A DNA stretch of 64,000 bases, from assembly GCF_044336245.1 (NCBI RefSeq), contig NZ_CP172346.1, positions 6,138,001 through 6,202,000 on the forward strand. Direction: 5' to 3'. This DNA comes from Schlesneria sphaerica (GTDB lineage Bacteria > Planctomycetota > Planctomycetia > Planctomycetales > Planctomycetaceae). The translations under genes were made by a program, and so were the position numbers. The notes beneath the pieces are model-generated. The model was not told the DNA's origin, did not search any database, and saw only the letters and a program-made list of their open reading frames with translations. Below are positions 37,799-47,481 of this stretch, in pieces (position 1 is the first letter of the stretch; the number at the start of each line of letters is the position of its first letter).

Positions 37799-39019
37799 TC
37801 AGGCGACCTTTTTCTTGCCGATCTGTTGGACGAGTTCACCGAATTGCGAGGCCTGTTGATTCCGATCGAAAAACTTGATCACGTAATCACGTGCCGACCG
37901 CCCCATCTGTTCGCTGCCCGGACGGTCTGAGTAAAGCTTTCGTACTGCATCGGCCATTGCCTGTGGATTACCCGGAGGGACCGGAATGCCTCCGTTGGCC
38001 GCTTCGATGACCTGGCGAATCACGCCGTCGATCGCCAGCAGAACAGGACGGGATGCGGCCATGTAGTCGAAGACCTTGTTGGGGTAGGTCGTTCGAAACA
38101 TGGGGATATCACGCAGCACGGCCAGGCAGGCGTCGGATTCCGCCAGAATATCTGGCATCTGCGACTTTGGCCGGGATCCCGTGAAGGTCACGTTCTTGAC
38201 ATGCATCTGTGCTGCAAGTTCCTCAAGCTTAGCCCGATCCTTACCATCGCCCACCATCAGGAAATGAACTTCCGGAAGGTCTTCAACCAGTTTGGCCGCC
38301 TCAAGGACGACTTCCAGGTTATTCGCCATTCCCATCGCACCGGCATACGTCACGATGTACTTGTCAGCCAGGCTGAACTCTTCGCGTAGACCACCCGTCG
38401 TCTTCTTGACATGGAACATGTCAGGGTCGACGCCGTTGGCGATAAAGCTGATCTTCGCCTCAGGGATTCCGAGTCCGATCAGATAGTCACGATAGGCGGG
38501 TGAATTCACCAGCAGGTGATTAGCACGTGCATACAGGAACCGCTCCAGTTTTCTCGCCATCCAGATCAGGACCGGATTTTTGAGGACTCCCATATCCACA
38601 GCAAACTCGGGCCACAGGTCACGGATTTCCAGGAGGAACGGCTTCCACTTCACGACGGAAATGACCCAGGCGGAAACGGCCTGAAAGATGGGGGGCGATG
38701 TGCCGATGACCAGATCGACGTTCTTGACCTTCAAGGCGGTCCAGACGGAACTGACCATGAAAGACAGGAACGACACGATTCGCCAGACAAAACTGCGATG
38801 GAGAGCAGCATAGGTCCAGGCTCGCTGGACCTTCACTCCGTCAAAGTTCTGAACGCGTTCGTCGGACGCGCACTTCTTTCCGCTGAGATAGCTCAGATCA
38901 CTGGCGACGATCGAGAACTCGTGCCCGCCGTCAACGAGCCTTCGCGCCAATTCATAGTGTCGCGTTCCACCGGCATCGTCCGGTGAGACAAACGCTTGAT
39001 GGATCAGCAAGACGTGCAT
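37799..39019 (-). CDS. WbuB-like GT4 glycosyltransferase
   Basis: 406 aa. A GT-B fold glycosyltransferase of the WbuB/WcaI-like group: the N-terminal MHVLLIHQAFVSPDDAGGTRHYELARRL with the DAGGTR donor-side loop, and LVIGTSPPIFQAVSAWVIS and IRDLWPEFAVDMGVL. The C-terminal half has YAGAMGMANNLEVVLEAAKL, GSRPKSQMPDIL and FRTTYPNKVFDYMAASRPVLLAIDG. Its start overlaps the heparinase-like gene by 16 bases, and the next gene begins one base after its stop, so all three are tightly coupled. It probably adds the second sugar of the repeat unit. Confidence 0.95.
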   Translation of the reverse strand: MHVLLIHQAFVSPDDAGGTRHYELARRLVDGGHEFSIVASDLSYLSGKKCASDERVQNFDGVKVQRAWTYAALHRSFVWRIVSFLSFMVSSVWTALKVKNVDLVIGTSPPIFQAVSAWVISVVKWKPFLLEIRDLWPEFAVDMGVLKNPVLIWMARKLERFLYARANHLLVNSPAYRDYLIGLGIPEAKISFIANGVDPDMFHVKKTTGGLREEFSLADKYIVTYAGAMGMANNLEVVLEAAKLVEDLPEVHFLMVGDGKDRAKLEELAAQMHVKNVTFTGSRPKSQMPDILAESDACLAVLRDIPMFRTTYPNKVFDYMAASRPVLLAIDGVIRQVIEAANGGIPVPPGNPQAMADAVRKLYSDRPGSEQMGRSARDYVIKFFDRNQQASQFGELVQQIGKKKVA

Positions 39020-41310
39020 TGACGTGGCTCCGAAATGGGTCGAGTTGAAGGGAGAGGAATCGAGGTGATCGAATCTGCAAGTGAACCACCTGCGGTGACC
39101 GATGCCACCAGCGGTGTGTCCATGGTCTGGTCGAGATTCAGTGACACGGTTGCCTGCCAGTCGCCACCGCGGACTTGAACGTGATCGCCCGTAATCTGAA
39201 CCGACAGAGCTTCAGGACCGAGCAAACTCGCAAAGACCACTGCATGGGTGGTGGCTTCGAGAGATACAGACAACGCTGGTCGGCGTGAGTGATAGAACGG
39301 GGCATACCAGCCCCTCGCGGAATGCTCATCGGCTCGGATGACTTGGAATCGAGGCTCTGCCTGCGACGAGGCCGCAAGCAGGCGATACGGCCCGTGGGGC
39401 GTTTGAATTTCGAGGCTCGTGAGATCGTGGTCCGCTGCAAACGGCCCATCCATCAGCAACCAGTGCAGACGAAACTGATGGTCGACCTGGCCGCAGAGGG
39501 CATCAACGATCAGCCAGTGTTCGGCCCCCAACCGGGCGACACCTCGCCGATGAGTGACCGGGTCGGCCAGTCTGCGGTAGCCGTCATGCTCGCCGTTCCA
39601 GGCGGAGACATCTCCCTGACGCGGGACGTTCCGGCCGTGTGATGTCCCTTTGAGCCACGGTAGCCACAGGAAGCGGCTGGCACGGTCCATTTGGTCCCGG
39701 CCATCCACGCTCACCGTGTTGTGGTGTTCGGTGTGCGAGAACGGATTATTCCAGGGGGCCGGGGCGTTATAGCTGTAGGTGCCCGGGTCGAGTGCGATGT
39801 TCAATCCGCGCCACCAGATGTCGACGTGCAGCATATCCGCCTGAGCGGGGCGATGCCGAAATCCGGCGGCACGCGAAATGGCACAACCCGCGGGCGTTCT
39901 GAGTGTCACATACCCACTGTCGGCAGCGTCGAAGTCGCGTCGTTCTGGGGAAAACGAACCGGAATGTTTTTCCGTAGCGAGGTCCCGATTCCCGGTACGG
40001 GCGTTGGAAGTGCTGGGGTGACCAGCATCTGTGATGGGGCAATCGGAGTCCGATGGCTGCTCAAGGCCGAACAGCCAGAAAAGTTCTTCGTCCCACGGAC
40101 CAGACGGGAGGAGTCGCTGGCCGGTCAGCAGGTAATGCGTCGATTGCACGACGCCTCGGTAGTCGTCGTAAGCACAGTTGCTCAGTGGCAGGATATAGGC
40201 ACCATCATCCTGGCCTGTGCGCGGGACGCGGCCAGTGACTTTATCCTGGAGTTGATAGACGAATTCTCCCGCCCTCCCGATGCGATCCCGCAGTTCCGAA
40301 GACAAGGGCGAATCCTGCAGATCACCCAGTCGTATCGACCACAAATAGTTGTGCAGCATGACGCGATGGTAGTTCAACGAATGCTGCGAGAATGCACCGT
40401 CATCGTAGACCAGCGCTTGTGCCTGACTCTCGAGAAGCCGTCGTCCTTTTCGGGACCAGCGCGGTGCATCCCTTAGTTCTGGAAAAAGACTTCCGACTGT
40501 CCACAGACCCATGGCCTCGCTGATACCGTGATTGTTTTGCTGGCTTAGCGCATATCCGATGTTGGATTCGATGCGATGCCCCGAGACGGCAATCATCTGT
40601 GCCAGCATCGAGACGCGAGCGGGGGTGGTAGCGGGACTGTTCCCAAACCCGTGCAGACCAAAGACCCAGGCCATCACGCGCAGGCTGATCTCTTGCCCAC
40701 ACTTCCAGTTTGACCCGGTGTCGGGGGGATTAGATCGTCGCCAGTCTTCGATCAGGTCCCAGAAAAGTTTGGGAATTGCTTCGTCGCCTGTTCGCCAGTA
40801 CGCGCGGACAAGCGGAAATACAAAGCCGAAGCGATTCGCTTCCCAGACGAGCTTGATGTCTCCCGCGCCAAAGTCGCCAATCTGACTCCAGTGACGGTCA
40901 TTGGGGAAGGTGTGTCCGGACAGCGGATCTCGATGCCACTGAGGGGGGAGTCCAACGTCGACAAACTCGTTCGAGAAAAACTGGACGAATCCCTCGCGAA
41001 GGTGATCGACCGAACGGAATGGCGATGATTCGGGTGTGTCCCACCGCGAAAGCAGCTCACGTGAATTCGGGAGTTGTGCTGCGTCGAAAAAGAAGGGACG
41101 CGCCTGCTTGAGGCGACTCTCTGCGTAGGCTTCGGCGTCTCTCAGTGACGGATCACTGAGAAACGCTTCCAGCGGTAACTTGTCCCAGGTGGTCGCGGGT
41201 CGCTGCATGCGCACCAGCCCGCTTTTCATCCGCAATGCATAGACGGCACGATACATCAGCCATTTCGGGCCGAGGTACCTGAGCATCTGTGCGAAGCGGG
41301 AAACTTCCAC
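39004..41310 (-). CDS. heparinase II/III family protein
   Basis: 768 aa. A polysaccharide-lyase fold with an N-terminal alpha-barrel domain (to about 380) and a C-terminal beta-sandwich. N-terminal landmarks: NWKCGQEISLRVMAWVFGL, YALSQQNNHGISEAMGLW and FSQHSLNYHRVMLHNYLW, the Asn/His/Tyr residues that line the catalytic cleft in the family. The C-terminal domain has LHVDIWWRGLNIALDPGTYSYN and HNTVSVDGRDQM. No signal peptide is visible, so it may act in the cytoplasm or be exported otherwise. Such proteins are frequent in surface-polysaccharide clusters, where their role is not settled. Downstream stop overlaps the GT4 start. Confidence 0.93.
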   Translation of the reverse strand: MEVSRFAQMLRYLGPKWLMYRAVYALRMKSGLVRMQRPATTWDKLPLEAFLSDPSLRDAEAYAESRLKQARPFFFDAAQLPNSRELLSRWDTPESSPFRSVDHLREGFVQFFSNEFVDVGLPPQWHRDPLSGHTFPNDRHWSQIGDFGAGDIKLVWEANRFGFVFPLVRAYWRTGDEAIPKLFWDLIEDWRRSNPPDTGSNWKCGQEISLRVMAWVFGLHGFGNSPATTPARVSMLAQMIAVSGHRIESNIGYALSQQNNHGISEAMGLWTVGSLFPELRDAPRWSRKGRRLLESQAQALVYDDGAFSQHSLNYHRVMLHNYLWSIRLGDLQDSPLSSELRDRIGRAGEFVYQLQDKVTGRVPRTGQDDGAYILPLSNCAYDDYRGVVQSTHYLLTGQRLLPSGPWDEELFWLFGLEQPSDSDCPITDAGHPSTSNARTGNRDLATEKHSGSFSPERRDFDAADSGYVTLRTPAGCAISRAAGFRHRPAQADMLHVDIWWRGLNIALDPGTYSYNAPAPWNNPFSHTEHHNTVSVDGRDQMDRASRFLWLPWLKGTSHGRNVPRQGDVSAWNGEHDGYRRLADPVTHRRGVARLGAEHWLIVDALCGQVDHQFRLHWLLMDGPFAADHDLTSLEIQTPHGPYRLLAASSQAEPRFQVIRADEHSARGWYAPFYHSRRPALSVSLEATTHAVVFASLLGPEALSVQITGDHVQVRGGDWQATVSLNLDQTMDTPLVASVTAGGSLADSITSIPLPSTRPISEPRQCTSC

Positions 41311-41355
41311 GAATTGGGAATCCTACTGAAAGAAAGAGACTCGAAGCCCGATTCG

Positions 41356-42453
41356 TCAGGCCGCACGTCGAACGGAAGCCGATTTTGTCTGGAGGACAAT
41401 GTCAGCAATTCGCTCGGAAGCCAGACCGTCCCAGAGAGGTGGAACGCGTCCCCCTTTCCCCTGGCCCGAAAGAATCTTGTTGACTTCAGAAGTCAGCAGA
41501 TCCATATCCGTTCCCACCAGGGTGTTGGTGCCATGAGTGATCGTGACTGGTCGCTCGGTGTTTTCGCGGACGGTCAGACAGGGGACACCCAGGGCTGTTG
41601 TTTCTTCCTGAAGACCTCCCGAGTCAGTCACGACAACGGTGGCACATTTTTGAAGTGCCAGACATTCCAGATAGCCTGCCGGTGGAATCGTGAAGATCCG
41701 ATCCGAGTTTTCAAAGTGATACCCCAGACTCTTGATACGGGCCTGGGTCCGTGGATGAATCGGGAACACGATCTGAAGGCGTTCAGACATCTTCGTCAAC
41801 GTCGCCAGAATGCGCTTCAGCGTTTCAGGTTCGTCGACGTTCGAAGGACGATGCAGCGTGACGAGAGCGTACTTCTCACCGAGCCCTGTAACTTCCGGCA
41901 TTCTGGCCTGAGAGAGTAGTGACCGCAGCGTGTCGATCATTACGTTGCCGACGAAGTGAATCTTCTCCTTCGCAACCCCTTCCCGCAGCAGATTTCCTTC
42001 CGCTTCTTCCGAGGGAATCAGCAGGAGATCGGCGAGTTGATCAGTCACGAGTCGGTTGATCTCTTCGGGCATCGTTCGATCGTACGAGCGAAGTCCTGCC
42101 TCAACGTGGGCCAGCTTGATTCCGAGCTTGGCACACACGAGGGTGGCGGCGACTGTCGAGTTCACGTCACCGTAGACCAGAACCATATCTGGTTGTCTTT
42201 CCAGAATCGTCTTTTCGAAACGAACCATCACTTCCGCCGTCTGGACGGCGTGAGAGCCGGATCCGACTTCCAGCGAAACATCGGGGCGTGGAATCCGAAG
42301 CTGTTCGAAGAAAATATCCGAAAGATTCGCGTCGTAATGCTGACCCGTGTGCACCAGGGACTGCCGGACGCCGGGACGCTTGCGGAATGCCGCATGAACA
42401 GGAGCGACCTTCATGAAGTTGGGGCGTGCCCCGACAACGTGTAATACGTGCAT
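41356..42453 (-). CDS. wecB: UDP-N-acetylglucosamine 2-epimerase
   Basis: 365 aa from ATG 42453 with GGAAGGGA upstream; a Met 15 bp earlier is less well placed. It interconverts UDP-GlcNAc and UDP-ManNAc. Family landmarks: MHVLHVVGARPNFMKVAP at the start, VLVYGDVNSTVAATLVCAKL, LAHVEAGLRSYDRTMPEEINR, HRPSNVDEP and TDSGGLQEETTALGVPCLTVRENTERP. All the residues usually quoted for UDP binding and catalysis appear to be there. In the cluster it would supply a ManNAc-type sugar. A 45-bp gap separates it from the heparinase-like gene. Confidence 0.96.
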   Translation of the reverse strand: MHVLHVVGARPNFMKVAPVHAAFRKRPGVRQSLVHTGQHYDANLSDIFFEQLRIPRPDVSLEVGSGSHAVQTAEVMVRFEKTILERQPDMVLVYGDVNSTVAATLVCAKLGIKLAHVEAGLRSYDRTMPEEINRLVTDQLADLLLIPSEEAEGNLLREGVAKEKIHFVGNVMIDTLRSLLSQARMPEVTGLGEKYALVTLHRPSNVDEPETLKRILATLTKMSERLQIVFPIHPRTQARIKSLGYHFENSDRIFTIPPAGYLECLALQKCATVVVTDSGGLQEETTALGVPCLTVRENTERPVTITHGTNTLVGTDMDLLTSEVNKILSGQGKGGRVPPLWDGLASERIADIVLQTKSASVRRAA

Positions 42454-42691
42454 TGGAATCCCTTCCATTTCGAGTTGATCGGTCGCGTGGGGAGGCGATT
42501 CCCCTGGTTCGATTGCAATTGAAACCTTTGGGCGGGGCGTGTGTCCCCGTTCCAGTCTCTGCGTCAATAAGTGCCCGGCGAATACGTGAGCGAGGTCGGA
42601 TCCATCCTTAGTCGTTCAGTCGCTTCTGCGGGTACCGGCTCAATCTTCCTTTGCTGGTGACTGTTGCTGATCCGAATTGCCTTGCTGTTTG

Positions 42692-44977
42692 TCAGGCGGC
42701 ACGTCGAATTGCGTCATCGTGATGGAGTGTCAGTGCGGAGGGCTGACGGGGTGCACAGTGAATGACTTCCTGCGTCTCCGCGGATCGCATCGCGGCGAAA
42801 CTGGCTTCCGTCACCTCGATCAATTCTTCCAAAGCGATCGGAGCAGGCCCCTGGGACGACACGGCGTTCAGAAAGGCCTCTACTTCCGCGACGTGTCCCT
42901 TGTCCTGCTGCCACAGGTTCATCCGCCGGAACTTCTTCCAGCCAACGGCCTGCATCCGCCGGAAATTATCGAGTTGGATCACACGACCGGCGCAGAAAAC
43001 TTCGAGCCGCTCTTTCGAGATTGATCGATGCCCGTTGGCGAGATAATGGACCGTGCCAAAGCTTCCGTCGGCGAACGATAGCGTGATGGACATTTTGTCG
43101 TCGCGAATTTCGGCTGCAGAGTCACGACCAAACATCGTGGCCTGCACCGAGACGATCCGGGTGCCACACAGGTATCGGAGCAAATCGATGAAATGGCACC
43201 CCTCACCGATCACGCGGCCACCCCCCGCGACGGGATCGTGGACCCAGTGATCAACCGGGATCTGGCCCGCATTCACGGTCATGATGAAGGACTTGGGCTC
43301 ATGCACTTCCGCCAGCAACGACTTCATCTGTTGAATCTGCGGCGCGAACCGTCGATTAAAGCCGACTGTCAGGATCGGTCCCCTGCCCTGCCCATTTGCT
43401 GTGACTTCTTCATACGTCGAGATAATCCGACGCAATTCCTCGGCATTCAGCGCCAGTGGCTTCTCGACGAAGACATTCTTCCCGGCTTCGAGAGCCGTAC
43501 ATGTCAGCTTTGCGTGGCTATCATGCCGCGTTGCGACGACCACGGTGGAGATCTGTTCGTCGGCCATCAGGGAGTCGATGTCGGACGTTGCCGTCAGCAC
43601 TCCAAACTTACGAGCGGCGAGTGCGGCCGTCAGACCGTTACGCGAAGCAATACATTTGACCTGAGCGTTGTTCTTCCGGAACGCAGGAATCAGCATCTGT
43701 GTTGCGTAGTTCCCCGCTCCGATGATCGCAATGCTGGCTCCGTTGGCTGCTCCGGATGCAGGTGTAGGGCGTCGCCGAGACTTGGACGAATCCGTAGCAC
43801 GTTGAGCGATCGGTAGCGTCCGAATCCGAAGCGTCTGCCGCTCGGATTCAGCCGGTTCAGGGTAATTGAGCAGAACACCGAGCGATGGTTCCTTACCGGA
43901 AATCAGGTTGTAAGCGTCCACGGCGTTATCAAACGCGAAGCGGTGCGAGATCAGTCGGGTTGGATCGATTCGTCGATCCGCGATCATGTCGAGCATTGCT
44001 TCAAAGTTGCGTTGCTCGGTCCAGCGGACGAAACCGACGGGATAATCCTGACCAAGCTGTTCGTATGTGGCGTCGTAGCGGCCCGGGCCGTACGAGCAGG
44101 ATACCTGAAAAGAGAGTTCCTTTTCGTAGAAGTCGGCTCGTGACAGTTTCAGTCCCACGACTCCGACAAGCACAATTCGGCCGCGTCGGCGGCACATCTT
44201 TGCAGCCTGATGGACCGGTTCGTCACTGTCGGTCGCTGCGGTGATCAGGACACCATCCACGCCGCGACCGCGCGAGAACTGCATTGCCGCGGCGACGGGG
44301 TCTCCGCTGCTCAGGTCGAAAACTTCTGCGCCCATTTGCCGGGCAAGCTCCAGCCGAGCTTTCGAAAAATCAAGCCCCAGAACACGGCACCCCTGCGCTT
44401 TCAGCAGTTGAACGGTGGCGAGACCGATCAGTCCTAGTCCGGAAACGACGAATGCCTCTCCCAGAGTGGGCTGGGCGAGGCGGATTCCCTGCAGTCCAAT
44501 TGATCCGAGGACCGTGAATGCCGCAGCTTCGTCACTGACCGAGTCAGGAATCTTTGCGCACAGATTGGTGGGAACACAAACGACTTCGGCATGCGGTCCA
44601 TTGCTCGCCACCCGGTCGCCCGGTTTGAATGCGTCAACTCCCGGGCCGACTTCGAGGACCTCGCCCACGTTGCAGTAGCCGAGCGAAATCGGTTGATCCA
44701 GCTTGCTTTTTACTGCTGTTAACGTCGGAACCAGCCCATCCGTCTTCACTTTGTCCAGCACCTGCCAGACACGATCGGGCTGTTGGCGTGCCTTTTCCAG
44801 CAGGCTCGCCTTGCCAAACTCAACCAGCATCCGTTCGGTGCCAGCTGAAACGAGGCTCACACGAGTCTGGACAAGGATTTGCCCTCGTCCTACCGCAGGA
44901 CAAGGAACGTCGACCAGTTCTGTCTGGCCAGAGGCCAGTGATTGTAAGATCTGTCGCATCCGTGCGATTCGTTTCAT
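42692..44977 (-). CDS. bi-domain oxidoreductase (zinc-alcohol-dehydrogenase-like plus Gfo/Idh/MocA-like)
   Basis: 761 aa; ATG 44977, with ATG 44959 an alternative. Residues 1-380 are an MDR-type dehydrogenase: PISLGYCNVGEVLEVGPGVDAF, VSGLGLIGLATVQLLKAQGC for NAD(P), and an RGVDGVLI block. The usual zinc-binding cysteine cluster is not obvious. Residues 413-761 are a Gfo/Idh/MocA oxidoreductase: IAIIGAGNYATQML, ATRHDSHAKL, VFVEKPLAL with the EKP catalytic lysine, and GEGCHFIDLLRYLCG. Proteins with this exact order occur in surface-polysaccharide clusters, often beside heparinase-like genes, as here. It heads the gene set. Probably modifies a sugar nucleotide; substrate unknown. Confidence 0.94.
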   Translation of the reverse strand: MKRIARMRQILQSLASGQTELVDVPCPAVGRGQILVQTRVSLVSAGTERMLVEFGKASLLEKARQQPDRVWQVLDKVKTDGLVPTLTAVKSKLDQPISLGYCNVGEVLEVGPGVDAFKPGDRVASNGPHAEVVCVPTNLCAKIPDSVSDEAAAFTVLGSIGLQGIRLAQPTLGEAFVVSGLGLIGLATVQLLKAQGCRVLGLDFSKARLELARQMGAEVFDLSSGDPVAAAMQFSRGRGVDGVLITAATDSDEPVHQAAKMCRRRGRIVLVGVVGLKLSRADFYEKELSFQVSCSYGPGRYDATYEQLGQDYPVGFVRWTEQRNFEAMLDMIADRRIDPTRLISHRFAFDNAVDAYNLISGKEPSLGVLLNYPEPAESERQTLRIRTLPIAQRATDSSKSRRRPTPASGAANGASIAIIGAGNYATQMLIPAFRKNNAQVKCIASRNGLTAALAARKFGVLTATSDIDSLMADEQISTVVVATRHDSHAKLTCTALEAGKNVFVEKPLALNAEELRRIISTYEEVTANGQGRGPILTVGFNRRFAPQIQQMKSLLAEVHEPKSFIMTVNAGQIPVDHWVHDPVAGGGRVIGEGCHFIDLLRYLCGTRIVSVQATMFGRDSAAEIRDDKMSITLSFADGSFGTVHYLANGHRSISKERLEVFCAGRVIQLDNFRRMQAVGWKKFRRMNLWQQDKGHVAEVEAFLNAVSSQGPAPIALEELIEVTEASFAAMRSAETQEVIHCAPRQPSALTLHHDDAIRRAA

Positions 44978-45276
44978 TGAATGATGAGGCCACGTGATTT
45001 AGCGAAACGGCCGGGAAGATACGTGGACGCCGAATCTGCCACAAGTGCAATTTCGGACTCCCGCACCGACCCAAAGGTGGATGCCATGGGGGCTTTGCCT
45101 GGGTCATCGACCGCCTCAATCGAGGGGATCGACCGGCCCGGAGAATGCCGTTGGTCGATCTTTACGCTTGTGGCACCAGCGTCTAAAGTTTGCGTCTTAT
45201 ACGTTTGCTCACGGACATTCGATCCTGTTCCGTCTGACACCTCTCGATTTGGCCGCTCTTTCACGGATGTTTCACT

Positions 45277-46842
45277 ATGTCACTTCGCGTTTACAATACC
45301 CTCTCACGTCAGAAGGAAGCGTTTCAGACGGTGGAACCCGGTAAAGTCAGCATGTATCTGTGCGGTCCGACTGTCTATAAGCCGGCTCACATCGGTCACA
45401 TGGTCGGCCCCGTCATCTTTGATACCGTCAAACGGTACCTGACCTACAGTGGTTACAAGGTGACATGGGTCGTCAACATTACCGATGTCGACGACAAGCT
45501 GATCAACCGTGCCAATGAAAAAGGGGTGACGGTCGAGGCTCTCGCGAAAGAGATGACGCAGGACTATTTCGATAATCTCAAGACAATGGCTGTCGACGGC
45601 ATCGACCATTTTCCGTATGCCACTCAGCACATCAAAGAGATGCAGGAGATCATCGCCACGCTGATTGAAAAGGGATTTGCCTATCCGCTGGATGGGGATG
45701 TCTACTTCAACTGCACCCACGATGGTGATTATGGGAAGTTGAGCGGCCGTAGTCTGGAACAGATGCTGGCCGGGACACGCGCCGAGACCCACGGTGGCAA
45801 GCGACATCCTGCCGACTTCGCTCTGTGGAAGGGATCCAAACCGGGTGAACCTGCCTGGGACAGTCCATGGGGGCGCGGTCGACCAGGTTGGCATATCGAA
45901 TGTTCGGCGATGGCGCGAAAGATCCTCGGCGACTCGATCGATATCCATGGAGGTGGCCTGGACCTGATGTTCCCTCATCACGAGAACGAACTTGCTCAGT
46001 CAGAGAGTTGCACCGGTAAGCCGTTTGCCCGGTACTGGATGCATAATGGACTGATGCAGGCCAGTGGCGCCTCTGGCAAAGTGGGTGGCGGCCACGATAA
46101 GCACGGCGACAAAGCTGCCGACCTTGCGGCCGCCAAAGAAGCGCAAGAAGCCAACAAACTGGCGGGTTCGAAGGGGGCCGCATCGGTCAAAGAGCTGTTT
46201 GCCCGTCACGAACCGGAAACGATTCGGTTCTTTCTGCTCGCCACACACTACCGCAGCCCGATCGACTTCAGCGATGAACGCATTGCAGAGACAGGTAAGT
46301 CACTGGAAGGTTTCTATCGACTGTTCGAGTCCTATGAACGTATCGCAGGCAAATCGTTCTATTCACTGGAGACAGTGGGACACAGGAACGATGCGACAGA
46401 GCTTTCAGGCGAACCTGCCGCATTCTACAAAGAGTTGAATGAACTGCGGAAACGCTACCTTGAATCGATGGACGATGACTTTAACACCGGGGGGGCTGTG
46501 GGAGTTCTGTTCGATCTGAGGAAGACTCTCAACGGATTCATCAGCGATCACAAACTCGACAGCAGCAGTGGTGACAAGAGCCTGCTCGTCCCTTTGACTG
46601 CCGGCATGGTACTGCTCAAAGAGCTGTCACAGATTCTGGGGGTCTTCCTCGCAGCCCGTCAGAAAGCAGCGTCCGCTGATGACGGCCTGCTGGATGGGCT
46701 AATGCAGTTGGTCATCCAGATTCGTGCTGATGCACGAAAGAATAAAAACTTTGCTGTTGCCGATTTGATCCGCAAAAAGCTCAATGAACTGAAGATCACC
46801 CTTGAAGACCGTACCGATCAGACTTTGTGGCGACGCGGTTAA
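45277..46842 (+). CDS. cysS: cysteinyl-tRNA synthetase with altered KMSKS loop
   Basis: 521 aa, ATG 45277. It charges tRNA-Cys. The HIGH motif is intact (H-I-G-H, 38-41), and the zinc ligands fit the family: Cys29, Cys209, His234, Glu238. The KMSKS region is not standard. After YWMHNGLM there is about 29 residues of Gly/Lys/Ala-rich insert, then K-L-A-G-S-K-G (294-300) where K-M-S-K-S-L-G is expected, followed by ordinary sequence (PETIRFFLLATHYRSPIDFS). So the second lysine is Gly. Planctomycete synthetases may carry such an insert as a group. A strong terminator follows. Confidence 0.95.
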   Translation: MSLRVYNTLSRQKEAFQTVEPGKVSMYLCGPTVYKPAHIGHMVGPVIFDTVKRYLTYSGYKVTWVVNITDVDDKLINRANEKGVTVEALAKEMTQDYFDNLKTMAVDGIDHFPYATQHIKEMQEIIATLIEKGFAYPLDGDVYFNCTHDGDYGKLSGRSLEQMLAGTRAETHGGKRHPADFALWKGSKPGEPAWDSPWGRGRPGWHIECSAMARKILGDSIDIHGGGLDLMFPHHENELAQSESCTGKPFARYWMHNGLMQASGASGKVGGGHDKHGDKAADLAAAKEAQEANKLAGSKGAASVKELFARHEPETIRFFLLATHYRSPIDFSDERIAETGKSLEGFYRLFESYERIAGKSFYSLETVGHRNDATELSGEPAAFYKELNELRKRYLESMDDDFNTGGAVGVLFDLRKTLNGFISDHKLDSSSGDKSLLVPLTAGMVLLKELSQILGVFLAARQKAASADDGLLDGLMQLVIQIRADARKNKNFAVADLIRKKLNELKITLEDRTDQTLWRRG

Positions 46843-46882
46843 TTCAAGGATGAACTGATACCGGTGTAAATGAGCGGAGCTC

Positions 46883-46912
46883 AAGGAGGTCGAATTGTCG
46901 GCCTCCTTTTTT
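46883..46912 (+). terminator. Rho-independent terminator after cysS
   Basis: AAGGAGG (46883-46889) pairs with CCTCCTT (46902-46908), the stem extended by CG pairs, and is followed by TTT in a run of T. Confidence 0.85.
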
Positions 46913-47481
46913 ATTGGCCAACTCCGAAGCGACCGCCGCTGCGATCGGGAGTCCATCCGTTGAAGGTGCTTTTTAGTCCACATCAACTATTCACACCTGC
47001 TTCATTCCCATTTCATATTCGCCGATATCATGCGTCCGGGAAAACTTAAGCGATCTTCTCAGAGGGGAGGTCGCGTCGGCGTAGAGCTGCGCCTCCGCGT
47101 TCGACAAGACTTTCGGGGGCCTGATTGCAGAAAATAAGGGCGGTCGCCGCGGCTCACGGGGTTCGCAAACTGTTTTGCGAATTGGTTTTTTTCTGGAATC
47201 CGTCTACGGAGCGGGCTATTTTCCAAGGTGCCTGCGCGTGAAGCGAGGGAATCGTTGCTGGAGTGCTCTGTCCTACGCGGTCTGCATCCGGCTTCATCAT
47301 CGCACGCAAAATATGATGATATGTCGCTATGTCAGAGTCCGGGTTGTACATGAAAAGTCCATTGAAATGGTGGACATTTCCCAAATTTCAGGCGATTATA
47401 GAAGTAACTTGGGTGTATCGCTCTCGTGGATGTCATTGACTGACATTCAAGCGTGATTTTGGGACTGGGGAAAACACTGCA
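46913..47481. other. long intergenic region, nothing supported
   Basis: About 570 bp between same-strand genes. I looked for a structured RNA near 47030-47160, where GC-rich blocks alternate, but found no match to SRP, RNase P, tmRNA or 6S signatures. A G-to-A/T rich transition near 47330-47460 probably holds the next promoter. Confidence 0.45.

Noticed and set aside
47030..47160. possible structured RNA in the gap after cysS
   Set aside because: GC-rich blocks suggested an RNA, but none of the signatures of SRP RNA, RNase P RNA, tmRNA or 6S RNA could be found.
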